64,000 bases of DNA from Actinacidiphila acididurans (lineage in GTDB: Bacteria; Actinomycetota; Actinomycetes; Streptomycetales; Streptomycetaceae): contig NZ_JADKYB010000008.1 in assembly GCF_016918855.1 (NCBI RefSeq), positions 62,001 through 126,000 on the forward strand, read 5' to 3'. The notes beneath the pieces are model-generated. The model saw nothing but the letters and a program-made list of their open reading frames with translations, did no database searches and was not told where the DNA came from. Below, one piece after another: positions 43,983 through 53,300 of the stretch. Position 1 is the first letter of the stretch. Every line of letters begins with the position of its first letter. Position numbers and translations under genes: made by a program.

Positions 43983-44582
43983 TCAGTGGTCCTCGCGCCA
44001 CCGCAGCAGCCGGCGGTACGCCGCCAGCCCGTCCGGCACCCATTCCCACTCGGCCAGACGCGCGGCCAGTTCGTCCTCGGTCAGGAAGTCGTACCAGGCG
44101 ACCTCTTCCCGCTGGGGCCGTACCGGAAGCTCGCAGCGCACCTGGTACACCGCCGACCACCAGGACCGCGGACCGTCCTCGTACAGGAACCGGAACAGCG
44201 GCTCGGGGCGCGGGAGTCCGGTGACGCCCAGCTCCTCCTCGGCCTCCCGCAGCGCGGCCTCGTCGTAGCTCTCGCCCGCGCCCAGCACCCCGCCGACGAA
44301 CATGTCGTACAGGGACGGGAAGATCAACTTGCGGGCGGTGCGGCGGTGCACGAAGATCCGGTCCTCCGCGTCCCTGGCCAGGATGAACGAGCAACGGTGC
44401 CGCAGCCCGCGCTCGTACGCCAGGCCGCGCGGGGAGGTGCCGACGACGTTGTCGTGCTCGTCGACGATGTCGATGATCTCGTCCGCCGACAGCGGGGCGG
44501 CGTCCTCGCCGTCGCCTCCGCTGCCCGAATCGCCGTTGCCGTACGCGCCGCTGGTGCCGTTCATGCCGTTCATGCCGCTCAT
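43983..44582 (-). CDS. Nudix hydrolase, possible isopentenyl-diphosphate-isomerase-like subgroup
   Basis: A 199-residue protein. The Nudix box is complete: GVLGAGESYDEAALREAEEELGV, with the REAEEELG core. The N-terminal half (IVDEHDNVVGTSPRG...RHRCSFILARDAEDRIFVHRR) resembles the YfcD/IPP-isomerase-like Nudix group that hydrolyses nucleotide-type diphosphates. The first 30 residues are short Met-Asn-Gly repeats and an acidic stretch; the ATG could be at 44582, 44573 or 44564. It is divergent from the AtuA-like gene with 141 bases between. The substrate is unknown. Confidence 0.9.
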   Translation of the reverse strand: MSGMNGMNGTSGAYGNGDSGSGGDGEDAAPLSADEIIDIVDEHDNVVGTSPRGLAYERGLRHRCSFILARDAEDRIFVHRRTARKLIFPSLYDMFVGGVLGAGESYDEAALREAEEELGVTGLPRPEPLFRFLYEDGPRSWWSAVYQVRCELPVRPQREEVAWYDFLTEDELAARLAEWEWVPDGLAAYRRLLRWREDH

Positions 44583-44723
44583 CCGGCGATTCAACCATCC
44601 GCCCGCCCGTCGGCCCGACCGTCCGCCGCCGTGAACGGTCCGAGGGGTCTTGCGCGGGGCCGGTACCGGCACGATGATCGTCCCGCCCGGTGACCCTGGA
44701 GAGCAATGTGACGGGAGAGTACG

Positions 44724-46535
44724 GTGACCGCACGCCAGACCCCGCTGCGTATCGCCAACTGCTCCGGCTACTACGGGGACCGGCTGTCGGCCGCCCGGGA
44801 GATGGTCGAGGGCGGCCCCATCGACGTCCTCACCGGCGACTACCTGGCCGAACTCACCATGCTGCTGCTGTGGAAGGCCCGGCAGCGCGACCCCGACGGC
44901 GGCTACGCGGTCTCCTTCCTCGCCCAGATGACCGACGTCCTGGCCACCTGCCTGGAACGCGGCATCAAGATCGTGACCAACGCCGGCGGCCTCAACCCGG
45001 CCGGCCTGGCCGCGAAGCTCGGCGACCTGGCCGCGCGCGCCGGCCTGCGCCCGTCCATCGCGTACGTCACCGGTGACGACCTGCTGCCGCGGCTGCCCGA
45101 ACTCCAGGCCCGCGGCCACGACTTCGCCCACCTCGACACCGGAGTACCGCTGGCCGGCTCGGGTGTGACCCCGGTGACCGCCAACGCCTACATCGGCGGC
45201 TGGGGCATCACGACCGCGCTGCGGGCCGGCGCCGACATCGTGGTCTGCGGGCGGGTGACCGACGCCTCGCTGGTGGTCGGCCCGGCCGCCTGGGCGTTCG
45301 GCTGGGCGCCGGACGACTGGGACGCGCTGGCCGGCGCGGTCACCGCGGGCCACATCATCGAGTGCGGCACCCAGGCCACCGGCGGCAACTACTCCTTCTT
45401 CACCGAGATCCCCGACCCCGTCCACCCCGGCTTCCCCATCGCCGAGATCCACCGGGACGGCTCCAGCGTCATCACCAAGCACCCGGGCAGCGGCGGCGCG
45501 GTCACGGTCGGCACCGTCACCGCCCAACTGCTGTACGAGACCGGGCATCCGGCCTACCTCAGCCCGGACGCGGTGCCCCGGCTGGACACCGTACGGCTGG
45601 CCCAGCAGGGCCCCGACCGGGTCGCGGTCGGGCCGGTCACCGGCGAGCCCGCGCCCGCCACGCTCAAGGTCTGCCTCAACCACCGCGGCGGCTGGCGCAA
45701 TTCGGCGACCTTCGTGCTCACCGGCCTCGACCTGGACGCCAAGGCCGACTACGCGGAGGCCGCGCTGCGCGACGCCACCGGCGGGCCGGGCCGGTTCACC
45801 GCGTACGACCTGCGGCGCGAGCACGGCGGCGAGGCCGACCGGCTCACCGTCACCGTGAAGTCGCCCGCCCCGGACACCGCCGGGCGCGGCTTCTTCACGG
45901 CGGTCGCCGGCACCGCGCTGGCCGGCTATCCCGGGCTGTACCTGGAGAACGCCTCGCCCAAGGCCACCGAATACGGCGTGCACTGGCCCGCGCTGATCCC
46001 GGCCGAGGAGGTGTCGGCCGAAGTCCTGCTGGCCGACGGCACCCGGCTGCCGGTGCCGCCGGTCCCGGCCGTCCCCGGTACGGTCTCCCGTTCGCCGCGC
46101 GCCGACGCCGTACTCCCGCCCGCCGTACCGCCGTCGGCTGCCGGACCGGTTCCCGCCGCGCGCCCGGCGGCGTACGACCCGGCGGAGCGCACCGTACGGC
46201 TGCCGCTGGGCCTGCTGGTCGGCGCCAGGTCCGGGGACAAGGGCGGGGACGCCAATGTGGGCGTGTGGGTGAAGGACGAGGAGGTCTACGCGTGGCTGCG
46301 CGGCTACCTGGACGTGGCGCGGCTGCGGGCGCTGCTGCCGGAGACCGCGCGGCTTCCGGTGAGCCGCTACGAGCTGCCGAATCTGCGGGCCGTCAACTTC
46401 GTGGTGCACGGGCTGCTGGGGGAGGGGGTGGCGGCGTCCACCCGGGCCGACCCGCAGGCGAAGGCGCTGGGGGAGCGGCTGCGGGGGTGCCTGGCGGACA
46501 TACCGGAGAAGCTGGTGGATCCGGTGCCGGAGTGA
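44724..46535 (+). CDS. Acyclic terpene utilisation AtuA-like protein with C-terminal AtuC-like domain
   Basis: A 603-residue protein. Residues 1-about 450 are the AtuA domain (IANCSGYYGDRLSAAREMV, DVLTGDYLAELTM, TNAGGLNPAG, ECGTQATGGNY). After a Pro/Ala-rich linker at about 455-490 comes a C-terminal small domain that starts LPLGLLVGARSGDKGGDANVGVWV. In Pseudomonas these two parts are linked to citronellol/geraniol catabolism, but AtuA's exact role is not settled. The start is GTG at 44724 with GGGAGAG upstream. The partner genes of the terpene pathway (carboxylase, isohexenylglutaconyl hydratase) are not adjacent, so a different acid is possible. A divergent Nudix gene and a pirin gene flank it. 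Confidence 0.9.
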   Translation: MTARQTPLRIANCSGYYGDRLSAAREMVEGGPIDVLTGDYLAELTMLLLWKARQRDPDGGYAVSFLAQMTDVLATCLERGIKIVTNAGGLNPAGLAAKLGDLAARAGLRPSIAYVTGDDLLPRLPELQARGHDFAHLDTGVPLAGSGVTPVTANAYIGGWGITTALRAGADIVVCGRVTDASLVVGPAAWAFGWAPDDWDALAGAVTAGHIIECGTQATGGNYSFFTEIPDPVHPGFPIAEIHRDGSSVITKHPGSGGAVTVGTVTAQLLYETGHPAYLSPDAVPRLDTVRLAQQGPDRVAVGPVTGEPAPATLKVCLNHRGGWRNSATFVLTGLDLDAKADYAEAALRDATGGPGRFTAYDLRREHGGEADRLTVTVKSPAPDTAGRGFFTAVAGTALAGYPGLYLENASPKATEYGVHWPALIPAEEVSAEVLLADGTRLPVPPVPAVPGTVSRSPRADAVLPPAVPPSAAGPVPAARPAAYDPAERTVRLPLGLLVGARSGDKGGDANVGVWVKDEEVYAWLRGYLDVARLRALLPETARLPVSRYELPNLRAVNFVVHGLLGEGVAASTRADPQAKALGERLRGCLADIPEKLVDPVPE

Positions 46536-46604
46536 TTTTGTTGTCGCCCGGGCGGGTGAGGGGCGGTGGTGCCCTGACGGCCCTGGTGGGGGCATGATCG
46601 GGGC

Positions 46605-47573
46605 ATGAGCAATCTCGATGTGAAGCCGGCGGCCACCGAGTGCGGTGGGCGCGAGGACGTCTCCGCCACCCCGGTCCGCGAACTGCTCAGCCCGCGGCAG
46701 GTGCCGCTGGGGGAGAGCACGGTGGTCCGGCGGCTGCTGCCGAACCTCGGCCGGCGCATGGTCGGAGCGTGGTGCTTTGTCGACCATTACGGCCCGGACG
46801 ACATCGCGGACGAGCCGGGCATGCAGGTGCCGCCGCACCCGCACATCGGCCTCCAGACGGTGAGCTGGCTGCACGAGGGCGAGGTGCTGCACCGCGACAG
46901 CCTGGGCAGCAAGCAGACCGTACGTCCCCGCGAGCTGGGCCTGATGACGGCGGGCCGGGCGATCGCGCACTCGGAGGAGTCGCCGCGGGACCACGCTCGT
47001 TTCCTGCACGGGGCGCAGTTGTGGGTGGCCCTGCCCGACGCCCACCGCCGCACGGCACCCTCTTTCGAGCACCACGCCGACCTGCCCGAGGTCACGGGCG
47101 GGGGCGGCCTGCACGCCACCGTCATCCTGGGCGAACTCGACGGCGCGGTCTCGCCCGGCACCACCTTCAGCCCCCTGATGGGCGCCGACCTGACCCTGGC
47201 CGCCGGCACCTCGGCCCACCTCCCGGTCGACCCCGACTTCGAGTACGCCATCCTCGCCATGTCCGGCGAAGCCGAAGCGGACGGCGTCCGCCTTTCCCCC
47301 GGCTCCATGCTCTACCTCGGCTCCGGCCGCCGCACCCTCCCCCTCACCGCCGACACCCCCTCCACCGTCCTCCTCCTCGGCGGCGAACCCTTCGCCGAGA
47401 AGCTTGTCATGTGGTGGAACTTCGTCGCACGGTCAGGTGACGAGATCGTAGCAGCCCGTGACGAGTGGACGCAGGGCACGTCCTTCGGCGAGGTCCACGG
47501 CTACGACGGCCCCCGGCTGGCCGCTCCCACCCTTCCGGCAACTCCCTTGAAGCCGCGGGGGCGTACGCGCTGA
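46605..47573 (+). CDS. Pirin family protein
   Basis: A 322-residue cupin. The pirin iron/metal site residues are visible in PPHPHIGLQTVSWLHEGEVLHRDS, followed by GLMTAGRAIAHSEES. Family members are redox-linked regulators or quercetinase-like dioxygenases. The second cupin half contains MSGEAEADGVRL and ends LLLGGEPF. The ATG at 46605 is a clean start. It is 69 bases from the AtuA-like gene on the same strand. It is convergent with the MDR gene. Function in this organism is inference. Confidence 0.93.
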   Translation: MSNLDVKPAATECGGREDVSATPVRELLSPRQVPLGESTVVRRLLPNLGRRMVGAWCFVDHYGPDDIADEPGMQVPPHPHIGLQTVSWLHEGEVLHRDSLGSKQTVRPRELGLMTAGRAIAHSEESPRDHARFLHGAQLWVALPDAHRRTAPSFEHHADLPEVTGGGGLHATVILGELDGAVSPGTTFSPLMGADLTLAAGTSAHLPVDPDFEYAILAMSGEAEADGVRLSPGSMLYLGSGRRTLPLTADTPSTVLLLGGEPFAEKLVMWWNFVARSGDEIVAARDEWTQGTSFGEVHGYDGPRLAAPTLPATPLKPRGRTR

Positions 47574-47635
47574 GCCGGGAGTTTGCGGGATGCCCGATGC
47601 CCGGACTGCGCGTGGATGGCCACGGCGGCGAGGGG

Positions 47636-48586
47636 TTACGCCGCCACCTGGATGACGTGCTTGCCTGCCGTGCCGCCCCGTTCGAAGGCCTGGTGTGCGG
47701 CGGCGGTGTCCGTGAGCGGATACACGCCGTCGACCACAGGGCGTAGGGCGCCGGAGGTGACGTGGTCGGCCAGGTCGCGGAGTACGGGGGTGTCGGGGTT
47801 GGCGCTGAAGGTGCGGATGCGGCGGGAGCCGTGGACGCTGGAGGCGGCGATTGCGGCCAGGGCGGGGGCGGACAGTGCGACGGTGGCCATGCGGCCGGAC
47901 TTGGTCAGGCGGCTCCGGTAGCAGTTCAGTTCCGAGCCGACGGTGTCCAGGATGACGTCGAAGGGGCCGATCGCGTCCGAGGTGGTGGAGCCGTAGTCGA
48001 GGACCTCGTCGGCGCCGAGGCCGGTGAGGAGGGGGGCGTGGCGGTCGCGGGCCAGGGCGGTGACGTGGGCGCCCATCGCGTGGGCCAGTTGGACCGCGGC
48101 CGTGCCGACACCGCCGGCCGCGCCCCGGACCAGGATCCGTTCCGCGGCGGCGAGGTGCGTGCTGTCGCGCAGCGCGGTCAGCGCGGTGGTGCCCGCGACG
48201 ACCAGGGAGGCCGCTTCGACCGGGGAGATGCCCGCCGGTGCGGGCGCGATGCGGTCCGCGGGCACCACGACGTATTCGGCGGCGCCGCCGGTGGTGTGCC
48301 GCTGCCGGGGGTGCACCGTGCCCCACACCCGGTCCCCGGCCCGGTAACCCTCGACATCGGCGCCGGTCGCGGCGACGACGCCGGCGAAGTCCAGCCCCAC
48401 GCCGATCGGGAAGCGGCGTCCCGAGACCATCTTCAGCCCTCCCGCGCGGACGATCACATCGTGTCCGTTGACGCTGGACGCCTCGACCGACACCAGCACC
48501 TCGCCCGGGCCGGGAGCGGGACGGGCGACCTCGTTGACCCGCAGGACGTCCGCGGCGCCGTAGCTCATGACCTGAACGGCCTTCAT
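47636..48586 (-). CDS. Zinc-free medium-chain dehydrogenase/quinone oxidoreductase
   Basis: A 316-residue MDR protein. It shows VEASSVNGHDVIVRAG in place of zinc ligands, and the cofactor fold VRGAAGGVGTAAVQLAHAMG. Such enzymes reduce quinones or enones with NADPH. The start is ATG at 48586. It is divergent from an XRE/MmyB-like regulator with 131 bases between starts, a frequent regulator-target pairing. It is convergent with the pirin gene after 62 bases. The substrate is not known. Confidence 0.92.
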   Translation of the reverse strand: MKAVQVMSYGAADVLRVNEVARPAPGPGEVLVSVEASSVNGHDVIVRAGGLKMVSGRRFPIGVGLDFAGVVAATGADVEGYRAGDRVWGTVHPRQRHTTGGAAEYVVVPADRIAPAPAGISPVEAASLVVAGTTALTALRDSTHLAAAERILVRGAAGGVGTAAVQLAHAMGAHVTALARDRHAPLLTGLGADEVLDYGSTTSDAIGPFDVILDTVGSELNCYRSRLTKSGRMATVALSAPALAAIAASSVHGSRRIRTFSANPDTPVLRDLADHVTSGALRPVVDGVYPLTDTAAAHQAFERGGTAGKHVIQVAA

Positions 48587-48717
48587 GTTCCTCGTCCTTC
48601 CGTGGCCGGCTGTGGTGGCTCCGATGCTGGACCCTGCGCGCTCCGTCTCGGTCGTTGCGCTTTTCCTGGGTCCGGCAGACCCACCCTCGCCGGCCGCCGC
48701 CGGGGCATACTGACGCC

Positions 48718-49611
48718 GTGACCGACGATCTGCTCGCCTTGAGCGACGATCCGCGACGTGAACTGGCCGAGTTCCTGCGCACCCGCCGAACCCGGTTGCT
48801 GCCGCAGGACGTCGGCCTGGAACCCGGCCCGAGGCGGCGTGTGGCCGGATTGCGGCGGGAGGAACTGGCCCTGCTGGCCGGGGTGAGCGCGGACTACTAC
48901 CAGCGCATGGAGCAGGGCCGCGACGTCCGGCCCTCCGAACAGGTCCTGGACGCCCTGGCTCGCGCCCTCAACTTCTCCGCCGAGGAGTCCCGGCACCTGC
49001 ACAGCCTCGCCGCCGCCGCGCGTACGCCCGCCCGTGGCCCGCGCCACCGCCCGCCCGAGGAGGTTCCGCCCACCACGCTGCGGCTGCTGCACACCATGAC
49101 CACGCCCACGCTGGTCGTCGGCCGTTTCCTGGACGTCCTGGCATGGAACCCGCTGGCAGGCGTCCTGTTGCGCGAGTTCACCCGGCTCCCCCCGGCCGAA
49201 CGGAACCTGCTCATGCTGCTTCTGCACCCCGAAGCCGACCAGGCCTGCCCGGACCGGGCGGCCACCGTCGCCGAGCTGACCGGGATGCTGCGGACCCAGA
49301 CCGCCGCCGACCCCGGCCACCCGCGCGGCGTCGAACTCGTCGGCCAACTCGCCGTCCGCAGCGACGAGTTCCCCACACTGTGGGCGCGCCACGACGTCGA
49401 AGAACCCACCCGCGGCCGGATGCGTATCAACCACCCGATGGTCGGCGAGCTGAACCTCGACTGGGACGCCTACCCGATCCCCGGCCCCCCCGGCCCCGTA
49501 CTCATCACCTACACCGCCGAACCGGGAAGCCCCGACGACGAACGACTCCGGCTGCTGGCCACCCTGCTCGACGCCCCGGGCCCGGCATCGGCGGTCACCC
49601 TACGTCCATGA
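48718..49611 (+). CDS. XRE-family regulator with MmyB-like ligand domain
   Basis: A 297-residue regulator. The helix-turn-helix lies at about residues 15-75 (VAGLRREELALLAGVSADYYQRMEQG). The rest is the MmyB-like domain, with VVGRFLDVLAWNPLAG and NHPMVGELNLDWDAY near the end. The start is GTG at 48718. The divergent MDR oxidoreductase gene is its likely target. The family binds fatty-acid-like ligands in some cases (known from one structure), but the ligand here is unknown. It is convergent with the minus-strand toxin cassette that ends at 49644. Confidence 0.93.
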   Translation: MTDDLLALSDDPRRELAEFLRTRRTRLLPQDVGLEPGPRRRVAGLRREELALLAGVSADYYQRMEQGRDVRPSEQVLDALARALNFSAEESRHLHSLAAAARTPARGPRHRPPEEVPPTTLRLLHTMTTPTLVVGRFLDVLAWNPLAGVLLREFTRLPPAERNLLMLLLHPEADQACPDRAATVAELTGMLRTQTAADPGHPRGVELVGQLAVRSDEFPTLWARHDVEEPTRGRMRINHPMVGELNLDWDAYPIPGPPGPVLITYTAEPGSPDDERLRLLATLLDAPGPASAVTLRP

Positions 49612-49643
49612 CATCACGACCTGCTCGCGTCGGTAGGCGGCGA

Positions 49644-50020
49644 TCACTCCACTGACCAAGCGCTGCGGGCAAGGGCGGACCGCATTTTTATGGCTACCTG
49701 AACGGGGACCCCCGCCGGGATCTCCGTGTCTCCGAGGGTGAGGGGCTCCACCGAGTACCTGAAGGTGGCGGTGCTCACCGGTGCGTCGTGGCGGAGCAGT
49801 TCGCGAGTCTCCCAGCGTCGCCGCCAAGCCTGGCCGATCGGGTACGCCACAGCCGGGAGCATCAGCCCGACGCCGATGAAAAGAACCGCGAGTGCGGGCG
49901 AGGCCACGCTGAACACGCAGGGCAGGGCCACCAGGGAGGTCCTTCCGCGACGCCTTCCTCGGCCGCCTCGATCGTGACAGACCCACCTTTCGGAATCGCC
50001 GAAAAAGCGAAGTTCAACAT
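49644..50020 (-). pseudogene. Small membrane protein, last gene of the toxin cassette, with an apparent frameshift
   Basis: Translation would begin at ATG 50020, whose first base overlaps the stop of the immunity gene (TGATG). The first frame gives MLNFAFSAIPKGGSVTIEAA and EEGVAEG, then loses coding character near 49941. The second frame, one base back, continues as LVALPCVFSVASPALAVLFIG, a membrane helix, then WRRRWETRELLRHDAP and a beta-like tail to the stop at 49644. Third positions are clearly GC-rich in this second frame. Adding one G at about 49941 would give one protein of about 125 residues. No family is recognised. It could be an accessory immunity or membrane anchor (inference). A start at GTG 49931 is an alternative reading. 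Confidence 0.6.
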
Positions 50021-50334
50021 CAGGTAGGCAGGTCCGTGTCCAGCCCGACGCACTCTCCGACGAGTTCCTGGAGTTCGTAAGCTGCCTCCATCACTCTGTC
50101 CGCGGCCTCTCCCGTATAAAGACCGACATTTCCTTCTGTGGCGGGGAAGATGTCAACGAGAATGTTGGCTCCGAGGCGGGGAATTGCGTCCAGGGAAACC
50201 CAGGATTCCGCGCACGCTTGGAGTGCGGTTTTCAGAGTGAGATAGGCGTTCTCGTCGAACCCTTTACGCATGCGCAGTGGAGTGTCGAACTCCTGCCATG
50301 CGTTGGCCAGTGCCGATGATGCTTCGTCCGTCAT
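50020..50334 (-). CDS. Candidate immunity protein for the RHS toxin
   Basis: A 104-residue acidic protein with no membrane segment, predicted mostly helical (e.g. RVMEAAYELQELVGECVG). It matches no family I know. Its ATG (50332-50334) overlaps the RHS stop codon as TGATG, so it is translated directly after the toxin. Its DNA appears lower in GC than the core genes, like the toxin tip beside it. Position, size and composition are what is expected of a cognate immunity protein, which binds and blocks the C-terminal toxin in the producing cell. Proof would need a pairing test; function is inference from position. Confidence 0.7.
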   Translation of the reverse strand: MTDEASSALANAWQEFDTPLRMRKGFDENAYLTLKTALQACAESWVSLDAIPRLGANILVDIFPATEGNVGLYTGEAADRVMEAAYELQELVGECVGLDTDLPT

Positions 50335-53300
50335 CAGGGACCTCCCTCGACCCAAGTGATCGCCTCGGGCGGTATGTGTCCTGTTATGAGTACTTCCATG
50401 GAGGACTTGGTGCGGTTGATCGCTGTGAATCCACGAATGCCGTGCTGCGCCCGCCCTGCGTCGGTCGACAAGTCGAATATGTTGTGGTCGTGGATTTTAC
50501 TGAGGTCGATCGCGACTACTCTACCTGAGGTCCACTGCGGCCCCAGCGCCACTTCCCGGCTCCGCGTCGTGGAGATGTACTGGGACCTCCAGTTGGGTCT
50601 GCTGCCGTGGAGCACATGCCCGGCAGGGGTATACGTCGCGTCGGGATTCTTCGCGACAAGTCCCACACGGGGGTCTTCGTCGGGCCGCAGATTGCGGTAG
50701 ACGATGTGGCACGACTCGGTCAGACCGAGTGGGTCGGTCGAGGTGTGGGGGTCGTCGACGTAGGTCGTCGGGTTGGGGGCAGGGACGAGGCCGAGGGGGT
50801 CGGTAGTGGCGTATCGGGCTGTTTCGGGGTCGTAGTAGCGGTGGACGTTGTAGTGGAGGCCCGATTCCTGGTCGAAGTACTGGCCGGGGAATCGCAGAGG
50901 CGTGAACGCCGTGCTGGCGGCCGGCCAGGTGGTGCTGCCCCACAGGGTGGTGCGGGAGTGCCAGGCGATGCCGCCGGACTCGTCGACCAGGTGAGTGGGA
51001 GCGCCGACCAGGTCGGTGACGATGGCGAAGAAGCGCTGGTCGATCTCCTGCTGGGTGGTGCTGTCGGTCATGCGTTCGGTCTGGGTGACCGGGTGCAGGC
51101 CGTCGTGGTCCCAGGTGAGGGTGACCGAGTTGGGGGTTTGCGGTGAGGTGGTGGTCTGTTCGGCCAGGAGCGCGTCGTCCCAGCAGAAGGCCGTCTCCTC
51201 GGCGATGGTGCCGTCGTCGGCGAGGCGCTGCTTGGCTATGCGTCGGCCGAGGGGGTCGTACAGGTAGCGCCATACGGTCCCGTCGGGGGTGGTGACTGAG
51301 GTGAGGCGGTCCTCGGTGTCCCAGGTGTAGCGCCAGGTGTCGGGCTTGCGGGACAGGCGGGTCTTCTGCCGCAGGATGATGCGGCCTTGGCCGTCGTGTT
51401 CGTAGCGGAGGGAACCGGCGCGGTGGATACGGGTGCCGGTGTAGGCACGAGGCCCTGTGGCGTCCTGGCCGGGGTGGTCCTCGGGCCAGTGCGCCGCGGT
51501 CTGGTTGCCTGCCTCGTCGTACGCGTACGCCTCGCTCCAGTCCGAGGCGCGTACCGCGGTGACACGGCCCATCGCATCGCGTTCGAACGCCCGGTGTCCG
51601 CTCAGGCTGTCATCGAGGCCGGTCGGTCGGCCATCGGCACGGTAGGTGTATGCGCGGGTCAGGACGGTGCCGGATCGGCCGCCGTTCAGCGACTGAGTTG
51701 TCAGGCGGCCGAGTTCGTCCCACGCCTGGGCCAGGGTGAGGGCGGCGCCGAGGCCACGAGCGGTTTGCCGGCCCACCAGGTCGTGTTCGAAGCTCAGGGT
51801 TCGCCCGGCAGTCGTCAGCGAGACAGGGTGGTCCGTTGCGTCGTATTCCCAGACGCTGACCACCCCGGACGGGGTGGTGCGGCGGGTGCGGCGGCCCAGT
51901 ACGTCGTAGGCGTAGGTGAGAGTTCGGCCGTTACAGGTCTCGGATGTGACCCTGCCGGCCGGGTCGCGCTGCCAGGCGAGGGTGGCCTCGGGGTCGGCGG
52001 CCTGGAGGAGGCGGCCCAGGGGATCGCGCTCGTACCTGGTGGTACGGCCGTCGGCGGTCTTGGCGGCGATGTTGCCGAGGAGATCGTGCTCGTAGCTGAC
52101 GGTCTGGCCAAGAGCGTTGGTGCGAGCGGCGAGCCGGCCTGCCGCGTCGTGGGAGTAGGCCAGGGTCCGGCCGTCGAAGTCGGTCTCGTGGACCAGGCGT
52201 CCCGCGGGATCGTAGCGATAGGTCCAGGTCGCCCCCAGCGGGTTGGTGACCTGGGTCAAGCGCAAAGCGGCGTCGTGAGTGAACTCGTAGCGGGTCCCGT
52301 CAGGGTCGGTCTTTGCGGTCGGCAGGTTGAAGTGGGTGTATTCGTATCGAGTGGTGCCGCCGATGGGGTCGACGTGGGCAGTGCAGTTGCCTTCCGCGTC
52401 GTAGCTCCAGGACTCCTGCGAACCGTCGGGGTGTACGGCTCGGGTGACTTTGCCCTCGGTGGTCAAGTCCAGGCGGGTGGTGGCGCCGAGCGGGTTGGTG
52501 ATCGCGATGATGCGGCCAAAGGCGTCACGACGGTAGCGGGTTGTGGCCCCCAGCGGATCGGTGCTCTCGACGGGCAGGCCGGAGGGGTCACAGCGGACGG
52601 TGGTGGTGCGCCCCAGCGCATCGGTGACAGCTGTCAGGTGGCCGAGGACGTCGTAGGCGTAATGGCTGGTGGCGCCGTTGGGCTCGACGAGTACGGTGCG
52701 GTTGCCCGCGGAGTCGAACTCCTGCTGCCACACCGAACCGTCGGCATCGATGATTGTGCTGGGCAGACCGAGGCCGTTGTAGGCGGCGGTCACTTCTCTT
52801 CCATCGGGACGGATGACTGCCACAGGCCGGGCCGCCGCGTCGTATTGCACACGAGTCGTGCGGCCAAGCTCATCGGTGCGGGACAGCAGCCGGCCGAACC
52901 GATCGTATTCGGTGCCTATGGTCCCGCCGAGCGGATCCACGGTCTGGACCAGATGACGGTGCTGGTCGTAGTGGAACTCGGTCGGCTCACCCAGTCCGCT
53001 GGTCATAGTGGTGACACGGCCTGCGAGGTCGTACTCGAAGTGGGTTTCGAGGGCACCTCGTGGGCCGTGGCCTCGGGTGACGCGGCCGTCGGGGCCGTAT
53101 TCGTAGGCGTACCAGTGGTTGTTGCGGTCGGTCCAGGAGATGATCCGGTCCTGGTCGTCCCAGTGGTAGATCAAAGGCAGGCCGGTGGAGTCGGTGATGC
53201 CGGAGAGACGACCGCGGCCGTCGTAGGTGTACTGGACGACCGGAGTTTCCACCGCGCTGCCGGCGTCATCGTGCAGCAGCCGGAGGCCGGTGATACGGGG

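Noticed and set aside
44583-47219. Upstream extension of the Nudix frame to over 1000 residues
   Set aside because: It runs antisense through the AtuA-like and pirin genes; only the last 199 residues have a domain.
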